This document shows, piece by piece, positions 1 through 11,479 of a DNA stretch of 64,000 nt (position 1 is the stretch's first letter; each line of letters begins with the position of its first letter). The position numbers and the translations under genes are program-made. The notes beneath the pieces were generated by a model. That model had not been told where the DNA came from and did no database searches. It saw nothing but the letters and a program-made list of their open reading frames with translations. The DNA comes from Phragmites australis. Its lineage: Eukaryota; Streptophyta; Magnoliopsida; Poales; Poaceae. The stretch spans positions 9,679,501 through 9,743,500 of the forward strand of contig NC_084942.1 in assembly GCF_958298935.1 (NCBI RefSeq), in the 5' to 3' direction.

Positions 1-1
1 A

Positions 2-409
2 GATGAAGCAGTAACCCTAGAAGAAGCAAAAGCTAAATCTTTGCACGTCTTCTCTGCTGAATCCAGAGATGAATTCCTATCGAAGGACCTCATTGAAGAG
101 ACTCGATTGATAGCAGTTGCAAACCTCATGAAGTACCAAGAAGAGACAAGGCAATTGGTGGATAAAAAGGTTGGAGGCATTATATACCAGCCCAGAGACC
201 TCATACTTTGGCGAAAACTAAACCACAAAACAGTGGGAAAACTACAGTCCAAATGGGATGGTCCCTTCATTGTGACGGACCACGAAGACAAGGGTCATAT
301 CGTTTGGCCACGCTGGAAGGCGAAGCACTGTCTCACATGTGGAATGCGGGTTCACTCCATAGATATTGGGTCTGAGGACCACCCTTCATTTATTTGCTTT
401 AATAAGTAG
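2..409 (+). pseudogene. C-terminal end of a Ty3/gypsy (Tat-like) polyprotein, integrase tail
   Basis: The frame is open from the window edge to a stop at 407-409, so the gene is cut by the window. It matches the tail of a gypsy integrase: an Arg/Lys/Glu-rich helix (LIEETRLIAVANLMKYQEET), a PRDLILWRK strand, then KLQSKWDGPFIV, the GPY/F-type motif found after the catalytic core. No chromodomain follows, which fits a Tat-type rather than a chromovirus integrase. It has the same orientation as the 117-bp repeats and antisense ORF that resume at 10634. I infer these are one old element split by the 439-10633 insertion. The catalytic core lies outside the window. Confidence 0.7.
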
Positions 410-438
410 GGTTAGTTAGGATGTCTTTACTTTCCTGC

Positions 439-978
439 TGTCAACGATTGCTAAACCGTTGATCTAATGAACTTGTTGAAGAATAGAGGGATGCTTTGAG
501 TAGACGAATCACAAGGGGAACACACAAGGGTTTTTAGACAGGTTCAGGCCTCCCTGAGGATAATAACCCTACGTTCTATTTGTCTTGTATAGATCTAAGC
601 CTCTTACAAAAAATGGGGTGTAGCTAGCCTTAGATGAATCTAAACCTAATCGGTGACTTCTTCCGCGGCGTCTATTGGCTTCTGGTGCTTTTGGAACTTG
701 TATCGCTTGAGATGACTTGTTCTAGCTTTTTGTCTCTCCGTTTGGGTGTGTCCTTCATAGGCCCCCTGGCTTCGTATATATATGGGGGTGTTGTATGTCC
801 TCTTCACGCCTCATTCCTGTTCTTGGAGATAAACCTTTCCAGTTACGGGATTCCTTAGGTGTCTACGGATAGTTTTCTTTCATGTAGGGGTTCCCTTTCT
901 GGAGTTAAAGATATGCCCCGAGAATTGCGGGAAACCCTAGGGTGCCTGCATATGGTAATTATCAATTATTCATCGTCA
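439..978 (-). repeat. 3' LTR of the 439-10633 element
   Basis: This 540-bp sequence is shared with 10166-10633, including the stretch that reads AGTAGACGAATCACAAGGGG in both. It lies next to the polypurine tract, so it is the 3' LTR of a minus-strand element. It is about 70 bp longer than the other copy and clearly diverged from it, so the insertion is old. Confidence 0.7.
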
Positions 979-990
979 AGCCCCCCATCA
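979..990 (-). promoter_or_regulatory. Polypurine tract of the 439-10633 element
   Basis: The minus strand reads TGATGGGGGGCT immediately before the LTR start TGACGATG. A purine run at this position primes plus-strand DNA synthesis in LTR retrotransposons. Confidence 0.6.
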
Positions 991-1030
991 GTACGTGAAA
1001 TGAGGCTTCGATGGGTCAAGTATATGGCCA

Positions 1031-3258
1031 GCAAAGATAAGTTTTTTGTTTGATCATGTCATCGAGTAAGACTCAGGTTCTCAATTAGGGTGAAGCATTT
1101 AATCGGATTCTCTAGGTTCTCAGACTATCTATTCGTGGTTCTGAATGCCTCTGAGTTCACAAACAAGTCCTTGAGAAGATGTTCCATCCGAGTAGGTTTT
1201 TCGATTAGCTCAAAACTATCATCCCGTCCTTGCAGAAGGAAAGGGAGGAAAACATTGGTCGTTGGCTAGGTTTGGAAGTTGGACTGTCGTAGTGGAAGTT
1301 TTACGTGCTAATGAAGAGATTATTTGCTCCTTTTCTGGCAAAAGATAACAATGACGTTTGGAAATTGAGCGCATTTGTTAGTGTAGTGCACCAGTAGTCC
1401 TGTTATTTCGTACCAACAACCCCCACCTCCGCCGATGTGATCCCGAACAGAAAATGTGATGGGACCCAGCACAAAAGGTCATAGTTCTAAGCAGTACTCC
1501 GAACCACCATGGTGACTAGTCGAAGAATAGTCGAGTCTGCTTAGGTTTTCTTCTATAACATGTGCTTGGAAATAAAAACCTATTCTTTTGTTAGTAAAAA
1601 TAAAAAATAATGTAAATGAAATCAGTGGGATATCTTAGGAACTCAAAGCCGAAGAGATAAAGACAAACTAACATGATTAGTGTCACTCGCTTCCTCCTAT
1701 GACTTGGGTAGGATGACTTTGTCACTAACCGGTGAGCTTAATTAGGTCAGCCATAGGTCTAACGTGAGTGGGAAGCGTCATAGCCCCCGGGCACTTGGGG
1801 ACGCAATAAAGAACCTTTATCCTATCCCACGAAGTTGTAACTTAGAACATCATCCCCACATGAAGGAAATCGCTTTGGCACATTCACAATATATTGTCAT
1901 TAGCTCTTAGTATATGTATTCATCCAGCCCCGACTGATTATCTAGGACTCACGAGATAGACAGTCAAAGATAATAAGATAAAAACTATCGACCGGCCATT
2001 ATGAATCAGCCAACCGGGGTAAGAGAAAAGAATTGAATGCTCATACTTCCCCTTTGGTTGTAGAAACTCTTGTTTCTTGAAGTCGGTTCTCGTGTGACCT
2101 TGTCCGGGCTTATCTAGGTGTGCGTGATAGGTAAAGGTACCCTGATTGCATCTTACCACCAGTGTCATTTGCCAGACGTTTAGTTTAGGGAAGACAAAAA
2201 AGAACATAAAGAGATTCAAGTGACCTTACATGAAATATGAGCATTTACTAGTGTAAACTTACTCTTAGTACTTACACCTAAAACTTTTGGAGTTGGTTCC
2301 CTTCCTTAAAACTTTTCCCTGCAGTCTGTAAAAACACTTGGTAGCTTTTCTCAGTTCGGTTGGGAACATAAAGGCTTTTTGTGTTTGAAGGGAGTACTTT
2401 ATGCTGGACTCTTTTGATAACATATCGTGATCCTCTCACTAACTTTTTCCTTTGATTAGTTCGGGACGTATTGATCGCCAGTCGGAGTTCTTATGATGAA
2501 CAGCCTTAGATCTGCTTGAGTGGGAGGCGTTGTAGCCCCTAGTTACTCATAGAGCACGATAAGGAGCCTTTTCGCAACCCCGAGTTCACAATGCAACGAT
2601 CCTTCCCTTCTTGTCGGAATTTGCTTTCAGAGGGTACATAATATGTCATTTTTGGTTTCCAGCACCTGGTACTTGTTAAGCCCCTGACTGTCTGCCCAAA
2701 AGAATTTTCCAGGTAGGTAGTCTAAATAGAAAATGCAACAAAGAGAAAAAAAAGCTCATATTGCCTTTGGGTCAAGAAAAGCTTTTCGCTGTCCCAGGTG
2801 CGCATTTGGGATGAGGATCGCGAGAAGCGGCTTATCCCATTGTCAGGAATGAGGATGCACAGAAGACAAGTAAGGCAGGAAAAGAATTCGATCGACTTAC
2901 TAGGCAATGTGATTTTTACTATTACAAAGGTACTATTAGTATTTACGCTTGGGACTTACAGAGCTTATTGATGACCCACGGGCTATTGTAGACCTAAAAT
3001 CTTAAACCTAAATGACACAGACTACATTAAGCCGATATGTTGGGACCCTTATTACTTTGAGGGTAGCGTAGGCGCTGTGGCTGTGACAGGGGTTCTAAAC
3101 TAGTCATGGAACCCAGCCCCCAGGTTTTGCGTCCCGATGTGATGTAGTTGACGACTGAGATTTCTTGTTCACCTTGATCCTTGAGCTCTTAGGTTTCTTG
3201 CTTGGTTGGTGTTGAGATGTCATGTCGAGACTCCGTTTCTCACAATGGATACCTGCCT
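1031..3258. repeat. Direct repeat A, copy 1 (2.2 kb)
   Basis: It starts at GCAAAGATAAGTTTTTTGTT and matches 7455-9540 in the same orientation. In a 345-bp stretch (from 1621 against 8047) I count 7 substitutions and one small indel, about 2%. Copy 2 lacks roughly 140 bp present here around 2628-2770. The right end (minus strand 3104-3258) carries a short reading frame, QHQPSKKPKSSRIKVNKKSQ, also found in copy 2, where it follows the protease. Apart from this frame I see no coding content. The two copies bracket the hAT element. Confidence 0.85.
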
Positions 3259-3359
3259 TGAGGCAACTCTGGCGTCTCCCAATGGGCTCACGGCCACAGA
3301 AACATAGACGACCCATGACCTAGCCACCGGCTCCATCGGAGAAAGAGAAACCCTCACGC

Positions 3360-3750
3360 CACGTGCATGCACAGGCACAGCTACTCCTCAGTCCGCAGCA
3401 CCGAGCCACCGTCGTCACGCGAAAACCCAGCGCCAAGCCGCCGCTTCGCCGACTTGCGCCACATCGCCCGGCTCCTCCGCCCGGGGCATCCTCTTCGGCC
3501 GGCGCATCCGGCTGCTCCGCTCGGCGCATCCGGCTGCTCCTACGCCCGGCGCATCCGGCTGCTACGCTCGCCCGGCGCATCCGGCTGCTCCGCCTGCCTG
3601 ACGCATCTTCTCCATCCGGTTGCTCCGCCTGCCCGGTGCATCTTCTCCATCCAGCTGCTCCGCCCGCCCGGCGCATCCGGCTGCTCTGCCCCCCCAGTGC
3701 ATCTTCTCCATCCGGTGTCTGCCCCGGCCAGTGCATCTCCTCCGCCCATG
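3360..3750 (+). repeat. GC-rich minisatellite leader upstream of hAT copy 1
   Basis: Variants of GCATCCGGCTGCTCC recur between about 3480 and 3720 in a very GC-rich block. The block ends at ATG|GTGAGC (3748-3755), a good splice donor, and the matching acceptor TTTTATTAG lies at 4453-4461 just before transposase exon 1. I read this as a 5' leader exon plus a 711-bp intron (3751-4461). The block is open in several frames on both strands because of its composition; none is a convincing protein. Confidence 0.5.
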
Positions 3751-4506
3751 GTGAGCTACTAAGTACTGAGCTTGGTGGCCGCTCTATTTTGTGGCCAGGT
3801 ATTGAAGCTGGTCAGGTTGCCCGATGTGGCGGTGTCCATCACAGACTCACAGTGGCTTCTTCATTGATGATTTCGCTCTAAATAGTATAGTTGGCTAGTT
3901 GCTGAGATATACGATGCGGGAGGAAGTATTGAATTTGATCGGAAATGGTGATTAGATCATAGGCTTAAATAGAACTTTTATTCTACTTTTTTTTAGATTA
4001 AGGAATAAAAATTATCCCGGTCTTGTTGGAGTAGTTCATATTGGTCCATTTGTGAATTTAGTTGTGAGCGTCTGAGCGCCTGAAATTCTAATCATAATAG
4101 GCTAATAGTAGCTGTGTTCATGGAAGCATACTATGAGTGTTGATCTGATCCTATAGTTGTTGTTTCTTCCCCATATTATAACTTGAATATTTGTATAGTC
4201 TGAAATGCGCTATGCATAATTTAGTGAACATGTTGTTATTTTTTATACTTCCAGGTCTTTCCTTCCATATGGCTTATGTTATGTAGATCAGTAGATGTAT
4301 CTATTTATTTTTGTATACTCAATATTTTAACCATAATAGACTGATCTTTGCATATGGATGCATATTGGGTGGATGGATCTGGTGGTCATCTGTGTTGACC
4401 TATGTTATGTGTGTTTACTTAACTTGATAGTCTCTTCATTCTGAATGGTTTCTTTTATTAGATGAAACCACCTACCGGAGAAGTGACTTCCCGACAGCGC
4501 ACGGTC

Positions 4507-6948
4507 ATGGATCCGCCCCCATCTCGTGATGCTACTGCCACTTCCTCTCAGAACTCGCTTGTAGGTAATAATCAATTACAACCTCAATTGCAGATTCATC
4601 AACTCATACTTCATTTGCTTTGCTGATTTTCAATTGTCTATCAATGGATGATAGGAACTCAGAACAAAGTGGTGTCAGCTACAAGTGCAAGTGCGAGTAC
4701 AAGTGTAGTGGGTGCAAGTGCCGATGATATCATTGATGTGGACCATGAGGATGATGGACAACCTCCTTTAAAACAGCAAAAGAAGAGCACATCAGATGTA
4801 TGGCAGTATTTCACCAAGTACACAATGACAATGGAGGAGAATGGCAAGCAGGTTGATTAGTTGTGGGCACAATGTAAGTTCAAAGTGTGTTATAACAAAA
4901 CCAGCAAAGGTAGAGCTGAGAGTAATCGAGGAACCACAGAGTTTTGGAGTCATCTAAAGCATTATCATAGTATTGTTAAAGGCTAGCAACAACTCAAATC
5001 AGAAACTTATCATGAGAAAGGTATGACAATTATTGAACCATACAAGTATGATCAAGAAGTTAGTTTGAGGAAGTTATACATTGCAATAATCATGCATGAG
5101 TTTAACATAGTTGAACATGAATACTTTGTTGAGTTTATAAAATCCTTGCGTCCAAACTTTCCTATCAAGTCTCGTATCACTGTTAGAAAGAATATAATGG
5201 ACCTCTATTTGCAAGAAAAGGATAAGATGTATGCTTATTTTAAAACCCTTCAATGCCGCTTGAGTGCAACTATGGATATGTGGACATCAAATCAGAACAA
5301 GGGGTATATGTGTATGACTGTCCATTGGGTAGATGATGATTGGCGTATTCAGAAGAGGATTATCAATTTCTTCCATGTGCTAGGACGACATACTGGTGAG
5401 AATATGTCTCATACCTTAAGTTCATGTATGTTGAAATGGAACATCAAGAAGAAAATATTTTCTTTGACTCTAGACATGCTGCTGAAATGAAGTTGCTGTT
5501 AAGGATGTCATCTTGGGACTCAAGAAGCATTGTCCATTAATCTGTGATGGTCTCTTTTTTCATGTGAGATGTGCTAATCACATTCTTAATTTGGTTGCTA
5601 AAGATGGTATGAGTGCGATTGCATCTTCAATTCAGAATATTAGAGCATTTGTGGTGGGTGTGAAGGGTTCTCCATTGCAGTGGGAGGAGTTCCTAAAGTG
5701 TGCTACTGAGTGTGGATTGGACACAAAGTCGGGCCTCTCACTTGATGTTTCTACTAGGTGGAATTCAACGTATACCATGTTGAGGGATGCTTTATATTAC
5801 AGGGCTGCTTTTGAGAGGCTCATGTCTTGCGAATGTGGCAGGTATGAGAAAATTGCTCCTTCTTCTGCAGAATGGGAAAAGGCAAAATCTCTTTTACCAT
5901 GCTTGAAAAAGTTCTTTGATCTCACTGAGTTATTTTCTGGTACATTATATCCAACTGCAAACTTATTTTTCAAAGGCTTCTGTGAGATTAAGTTCTTGCT
6001 AACTGATTGGTGTCATAGTGATGATCTTGCTATTAGTAGCATGGCAACTTCTATGAGTTTTAAATTTGAGAAGTATTGGAAGAAGTCCAATGTTGCTCTT
6101 GCTATTGCAAGTGTTCTTGACCCTAGGTTCAACAGAAAAATTGTAGAATTTTACTTAAGGAGGGTGTACAAAAATTCCTATCAAGATGAACTTAACAAAT
6201 TTAATTGTGTTATGAGGAACATGTATGGATGCTATGCTGCTAGTAATCCTTCATCTTTAAAGAGTAAAGCACCTGCACCTTCAACAGAGGCAGATTTGTT
6301 TATGGACACGGTAGATGAGGAACTTGATAGCTACCTATATGACACACATGACCTGGATGATGATGCAAACGACTTGGATAAGTACTTAGCAGAACCACCA
6401 TTGAAGGTTACCAAAGCCAATTATCATACATTTGATATTTTAGCATGGTGGAAGGGTCAGAGGGATGAGTATCCTATTCTATGGCTGCTTGCTCGTGATG
6501 TGCTTGCCATGCAAGTGTCAACGGTAGCTTCTGAATCGGCTTTTAGTGCTGGTGGCCGTGTTGTTGATCCATATCATTCTCGTCTTGATCCTTAGATGGT
6601 ACAAGCACTGATTTGCACTAAAGATTGGATAGCTGCAGCAAAAAAGGTGACAATTTAAACTTCTACTCATGTAAAGTCTTCACATTTTTACTAATGTACA
6701 TGCCTTGACATTTCAGGTTCTAAGAATGTTTCGTCATTGGTCATTGATCTTGATATTCTTGAGGGTGTTGCTAATAATCTGATGTTTGAGGTATAAAATA
6801 TAAATTGTACAACTACTTCTATTTTATGTTCTCATTTGTGCAAAATGACTTGCTAGAGATTAATTGAATAATTTTTCTACAAAACAACAAGACGAAGACT
6901 TGGCAAGTGATGATGATGAGCTTGAGGTTGAGCTGTAGGCCGCCAAAA
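4507..6948 (+). pseudogene. zf-BED hAT transposase, degenerate (copy 1)
   Basis: The chosen start is ATG 4507 because it is the first one in frame in both hAT copies. Exon 1 is 4507-4564, exon 2 4655-6646, exon 3 6717-6790 and exon 4 6902-6948, ending in acidic SDDDELEVEL. Domains in order: a BED-type finger (SDVWQYFTKY, then CKFK-C and HLKHYH); an RNase-H-like core with TMDMWTSNQNKGYM and FFHVRCANHILNLVAKDG; and the hAT dimerisation domain (DILAWWKGQ, then STVASESAFSAGGRVVDPY). Exon 2 has TAG at 4858-4860 and 4983-4985, a 2-base loss near 5478 and TAG at 6593-6595. The family excises and reinserts elements with 8-bp target duplications; this copy is inactive. Confidence 0.85.
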
Positions 6949-7454
6949 AAGTGAAGAAAGAGGAAATTCAAAAGTGATGAGTTTGTGTTGTGCTTGGTCA
7001 AATAATATTTGTATGGACAAAACTTGTATGGAGACTTAGTGTTGCGCTTGTATGGAGACTTTAATCCTTGTGATGAGGTTGTGTTGTGCTTGACTGCTTG
7101 TATGGAAACTTAAATTCTTGTGCTAAACATTTGCGCTTATATGGAGATTTTTATCCTTTTGCTTGTCAATTAACAATTGTCTTATCATAAAAGATGTATC
7201 GATATACCATATACTCATGTCGATTATAGTCATGTCATGTATGACTTCATTAAACTTGTCGTATGTGATGTATAACTTGTGAGCTATGTTTTGGTGTTTT
7301 CGTTCAGAATTATCGATCCCCGATCGAAATCGACATATTATCGATCCGATAATATCGTTTTCGACTTTCCTATATAACCAATACCGTATTCATTTTCGAC
7401 ATTACAGCTACCGATTCCGTTTCCGAGAAAAAATACGGAAATGAAAATGGTTTT

Positions 7455-9540
7455 AGCAAAGATAAGTTTTTTGTTCGACCATGTCATCGAGTAAGACTCA
7501 GGTTCTCAATTAGGGTGAAGCATTTAATCGGATTCTCTAGGTTCTCAGACTATCTATTCGTGGTTCTGAATGCCTCTGAGTTCACAAACAAGTCCTTGAG
7601 AAGGTGTTCCATCCGAGTAGGTTTTTCGATTAGCTCAAAACTATCATCCCGTCCTTGCAGAAGGAAAGGGAGGAAAACATTGGTCGTTGGCTAGGTTTGG
7701 AAGTTGGACTGTCGTAGTGGAAGTTTTACGTGCTAATGAAGAGATTATTTGCTCCTTTTCTGGCAAAAGATAACAATGACGTTTGGAAATTGAGCGCATT
7801 TGTTGGTGTAGTGCGCCAGCAGTCCTGTTATTTCGTACCAACAACCCCCACCTCCACCGATGTGATCCCGAACAGAAAATGTGATGGGACCCCGGCACAA
7901 AAGGTCATAGTTCTAAGCAGTACTCCGAACCACCATGGTGGCTAGTTGAAGAATAGTCAAGTCTGCTTAGGTTTTCTTCTATAACATGTGCTTGGAAATA
8001 AAAACCTATTCTTTTGTTAGTAAAAATAAAAAATAATGTAAATGAAATCAGTGGGACATCTTAGGAACTCAAAGCCGAAGAGATAAAGACAACCTAACAT
8101 GATTAGTGTCACTCGCTTCCTCCTATGACTTGGGTAGGATGACTTTGTCACTAACCAGTGAGCTTAATTAGGTCAGCCATAGGTCTAACATGAGTGGGAA
8201 GCGTCATAGCCCCCGGGCGCTTGGGGACGCAATAAAGAACCTTTATCATATCCCACGAAGTTGTAACTTAGAACATCATCCCCACACGAAGGAAATCGCT
8301 TTGGCACATTCACAATATATTGTCATTAGCTCTTAGTATATGTATTCATCCAGCCCCGACTGATTATCTAGGAAAAAAACTCAGATAGACAGTCAAAGAT
8401 AATAAGATAAAAACTATCGACCGGCCATTATGAATCAGCCAACCGGGGTAAGAGAAAAGAATTGAATGCTCATACTTCCCCTTTGGTTGTAGAAACTCTT
8501 GTTTCTTGAAGTCGGTTCTCGTGTGACCTTGTCCGGGCTTATCTAGGTGCGCGTGATAGGTAAAGGTACCCTAATTGCATCTTACCACCAGTGTCAGGTG
8601 CCAGACATTTAGTTTAGGGAAGACAAAAAAGAACATAAAGAGATTCAAGTGACCTTACATGAAATATGAGCATTTACTAGTGTAAACTTACTCTTAGTAC
8701 TTACACCTAAAACTTTTGGAGTTGGCTCCCTTCCTTAAAACTTTTCCCTGCAGTCTGTAAAAACACTTGGTAGCTTTTCTCAGTTCGGTTGGGAACATAA
8801 ATGCTTTTTGTGTTTGAAGGGAGTACTTTATGCTGGACTCTTTTGATAACATATCGTGATCCTCTCACTAACTTTTTCCTTTGATTAGTTCGGGATGTAT
8901 TGATCACCAGTCGGAGTTCTTATGATGACCAGCCTTAGATCTGCTTGAGTGGGAGGCGTTGTAGCCCCTAGTTACTCATAGAGCACGATAAGGAGCCTTT
9001 TCGCAACCCCGAGTTCACAATGCAACGATCCTTCCCTTCTTGTCGGAATTTGCTTTTAGAAAAGCTTTTCGCTGTCCCGGGTGCGTATTTGGGATGAGGA
9101 TCGCGAGAAGCGGCTTATCCCATTGTCAGGAATGAGGATGCACAGAAGACAAGTAAGGCAGGAAAAGAATTCGATCGACTTACTAGGCAATGTGATTTTT
9201 ACTATTACAAAGGTACTATTAGTATTTACGCTTGGGACTTACAGAGCTTATTGATGACCCACGGGCTATTGTAGACCTAAAATCTTAAACCTAAATGACA
9301 CAGACTACATTAAGCCGATATGTTGGGACCCTTATTACTTTGAGGGTAGCGTAGGCGCTATGGCTGTGACAGGGGTTCTAAACTAGTCAAGGAACCCAAC
9401 CCCCGGGTTTTGCGTCCCGATGTGATGTAGTTGACGACTGAGATTTCTTGTTCACCTTGATCCTTGAGCTCTTAGGTTTCTTGCTTGGTTGGTGTTGAGA
9501 TGTCATGTTGAGACTCTGTTTGTCACAATGGATACCGGCC
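7455..9540. repeat. Direct repeat A, copy 2 (2.1 kb)
   Basis: This is the second copy of 1031-3258, directly abutting the truncated 3' end of hAT copy 1. Similarity to copy 1 runs as far as GCCTTGAGGCAAC near 9540, after which this copy continues into protease coding sequence while copy 1 runs into the hAT segment. About 140 bp of copy 1 is missing at 9056-9060. Confidence 0.85.
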
Positions 9541-9953
9541 TTGAGGCAACCCCGGATAGTGATGACCCCCTTGGGTTCCAGGATCTTCATGCGTTGGTAA
9601 ACATAATGCATGGCTGCTATAAAATTGGCAAGAGTAGGTCTTCCCAAGATGGCATTATATGCTGTCTCGATGTCGACCACATCGAACAGAATCTTTTTCG
9701 TCTAGAAGTTCTGATGCTTCCAGAAGGTAATGGTGAGCGATATCTGGCCAATGGGAGTGGCCAAATATCCACGTACTATTCCATGGAAGGCCTTGTGTTT
9801 TTCATCAGATTGCTCTGGATAGGTGTCTCGACAGTCCATGTCGCCAGAAATTACAGGGGAAGATCCTGGCTTATGGTGAATAGGGCATTCATGGCAATCT
9901 TGGCAACCGAGTGGTTCAAACTCAATGTCATAATCCTTGGCGCATTGATCCAT
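9387..9953 (-). pseudogene. Ty3/gypsy gag-protease junction fragment
   Basis: Two minus-strand blocks in the same frame are separated by one TAG at 9699-9701. The first (9953-9702) reads EFEPLGCQDCHECPIHH then KAFHGIVRGYLATPIGQISL. The second reads VDIETAYNAILGRPTLANFI then MHYVYQRMKILEPKGVITIRG, the ILGRPTL motif typical of the end of gypsy aspartic proteases. The DSGA-type catalytic motif is not visible. A basic tail (PSKKPKSSRIKVNKKSQ) follows and ends at a stop. Most of gag and all of RT, RNase H and integrase are missing. Confidence 0.7.
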
Positions 9954-10140
9954 AAAGTGACTTATCTCATCGCTAGAATCTCACTGGAAAGTTCGTCATT
10001 TAAATCCACCCGATCGATCACTGGTTGTCAGGAAGAGAGGTGAAGTTGTCGTAGAACCCCTCATCCGAAAAACCAATTTTTGGTGAAGCTTTGGCCAATG
10101 TCGACTACATGTTTTGTGTAGATTCTTCAAAAACTTTTGT

Positions 10141-10165
10141 CATGATCCCCACGGATGGTGCTAGC
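10141..10165 (-). promoter_or_regulatory. Primer-binding-like site next to the 5' LTR
   Basis: On the minus strand the LTR end is followed by GCTAGCACCATCCGTGGGGA. This resembles the TGGCGCC(A/G)TCCGTGGGGA-type sequence after the 5' LTR of many grass Tat elements, with two or more changes. It fixes this LTR as the 5' one. Confidence 0.45.
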
Positions 10166-10633
10166 TATCGACAATTGCTAAACTGCAAATCCAATGAACC
10201 TATTGAAGAATAGGGGGATGCTTTGAGTAGACGAATCACAAGGGGAACACATAAGGGTATTTAGATAGGATCAGGCCTCCCTGAGGATAATAACCCTACG
10301 TCTTATTTGCCTTGTATAGATATGAGCCTATTACAAAAACAGGGGACATAGCTAGCCTTAGATGAATATAAACATAATTAGAACCTTCTTCCTTGGTGTT
10401 TGTTGGCTTGTGGTGCTTTTGGACGGGACTGTGGCTGTGGGGGTGTTGTATGTCCTCTTGACTCCTCATTCCTATTCTTGGAGATAAACCTTCTCAATTA
10501 TGGGACGCCTTGGATGCCTATGGGTAGTTTCCTTTCATCCAGGGGTCCCTTTCCTAGAGATAAAGATGTGCCCTGAGAATTGCGGTAAATTCTAGGGTGC
10601 CCTAATATGGTAACTATCCATTATCCATCGTCA
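10166..10633 (-). repeat. 5' LTR of the 439-10633 element
   Basis: This 468-bp sequence matches 439-978. It is flanked on the left by the primer-binding-like site and on the right by CCTAC, the presumed target duplication. Confidence 0.7.
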
Positions 10634-10792
10634 CCTACAAATGTAAAAGTAGATGTCTTCTGAGCTATACTCTTTTCCTTGTGGGTGAAGCCCTACCTTG
10701 TGGGTGAAGCCCTGCAAATGTAATCCCTAAATGAATGAAAATATACTCCCTGAAAAGAATATTCGACTTCATTTCATGCACGAAGGGTCGTA
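10634..10792 (+). other. 3' untranslated part of the outer plus-strand Tat element resumes
   Basis: Non-coding sequence between the inserted element and the 117-bp repeats. It includes a short duplication of TTGTGGGTGAAGCCCT (10679-10710). I see no gene here. Confidence 0.4.
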
Positions 10793-11260
10793 GTCTAAGG
10801 ACTCCCCTGCGGCAGATGTCTAAGGACTCGCCACATTAAAACCGATAGATCCTTAGGGTCCCGAGGGGTAATATCTAAGGACTTGCCCGTAATGATGAAC
10901 AGTCGTGGTCTAAAGTCTCCCAAGTGGCCGACATGTAAGGACTTGCCACATCGAAAACCAGTCAAGCCTAAGGGCCCCATAGGGTTAATATCTAAGGACT
11001 CGCTCATAATGACGAAGGGTTGTTGTCTAAGGACTCCCCTGTAGCCTACATCTAAGGACTCGCCACTTTGAAAACCGGTTGAGCCTAAGGGCCCCGGAGG
11101 CCAAATGTCTAAGGACTCGCTCATAACGATGAAGAGTCATAGTCTAGGGACTCCCCTGTGGCTAAGGACTCACCACTTAGAAGATCGGGCAAACCTAAGA
11201 ACCCTGAAGGACGGACGTCTAAGGAATCCCAAGCGGTTGAGGTCTGAAGAACCGCTACAC
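10793..11260 (+). repeat. 117-bp tandem repeat array in the 3' region of a Tat element
   Basis: The anchor TCTAAGGACTCCCCTG or close variants begin at 10793, 10909, 11026 and 11143, spacings of 116, 117 and 117 bp, then a shortened unit at 11218. Each unit contains further TCTAAGGACT(C/T)G sub-repeats and a GCCTAAGGGCCCC-type segment. Arrays of this kind are known between pol and the 3' LTR of Tat-lineage gypsy elements. Confidence 0.8.
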
Positions 11261-11479
11261 CTAAAAAGCTGAACCAAGCAAAACTAGGCCATGAAGGCTA
11301 GTGCTACACCAGTGCCTAGCATATAACTAACCGTAGCGAAGGGTCCCCGCACTTATATGCCTCGTTTCTAGCAAAATAATCAAGTGAGATAACTTGCGCA
11401 GCAAGCTACATATGCTTTATTAAATAAAACAATGCTACAAAGTACAAGTTACAACGAAGGCAGAGGTTTGTCAGCAGGT

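Larger units (their letters stand above)
3259..7454 (+). mobile_element. hAT DNA transposon copy 1, both ends truncated
   Basis: It is recognised by its transposase and by close similarity to the complete copy at 50222-58143. The right end stops in the subterminal region (TCCGTTTCCGAGAAAAAATA), short of the terminal inverted repeat, and joins direct repeat A at 7455. The left end lacks the GTGAAAATGG terminus of copy 2 and joins repeat A at 3258. It therefore cannot be mobilised as it stands. The A-repeat-flanked arrangement suggests recombination after insertion. Confidence 0.8.
439..10633 (-). mobile_element. Minus-strand Ty3/gypsy retrotransposon, defective, carrying a nested hAT
   Basis: Related terminal sequences lie at 439-978 and 10166-10633. 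On the minus strand the LTR starts TGACGATG and ends near GTTGACA. A polypurine tract (TGATGGGGGGCT) abuts the left LTR and a primer-binding-like sequence abuts the right one, so the element reads right to left. The flanking 5-mers are CCTGC (434-438) and CCTAC (10634-10638), a target duplication with one change. Only a protease-region fragment of the coding part survives; reverse transcriptase and integrase are absent. Confidence 0.75.

Noticed and set aside
9489..10043. A 184-residue plus-strand ORF
   Set aside because: It is antisense to the gypsy gag-protease fragment (9387-9953 minus), which has clear family motifs.
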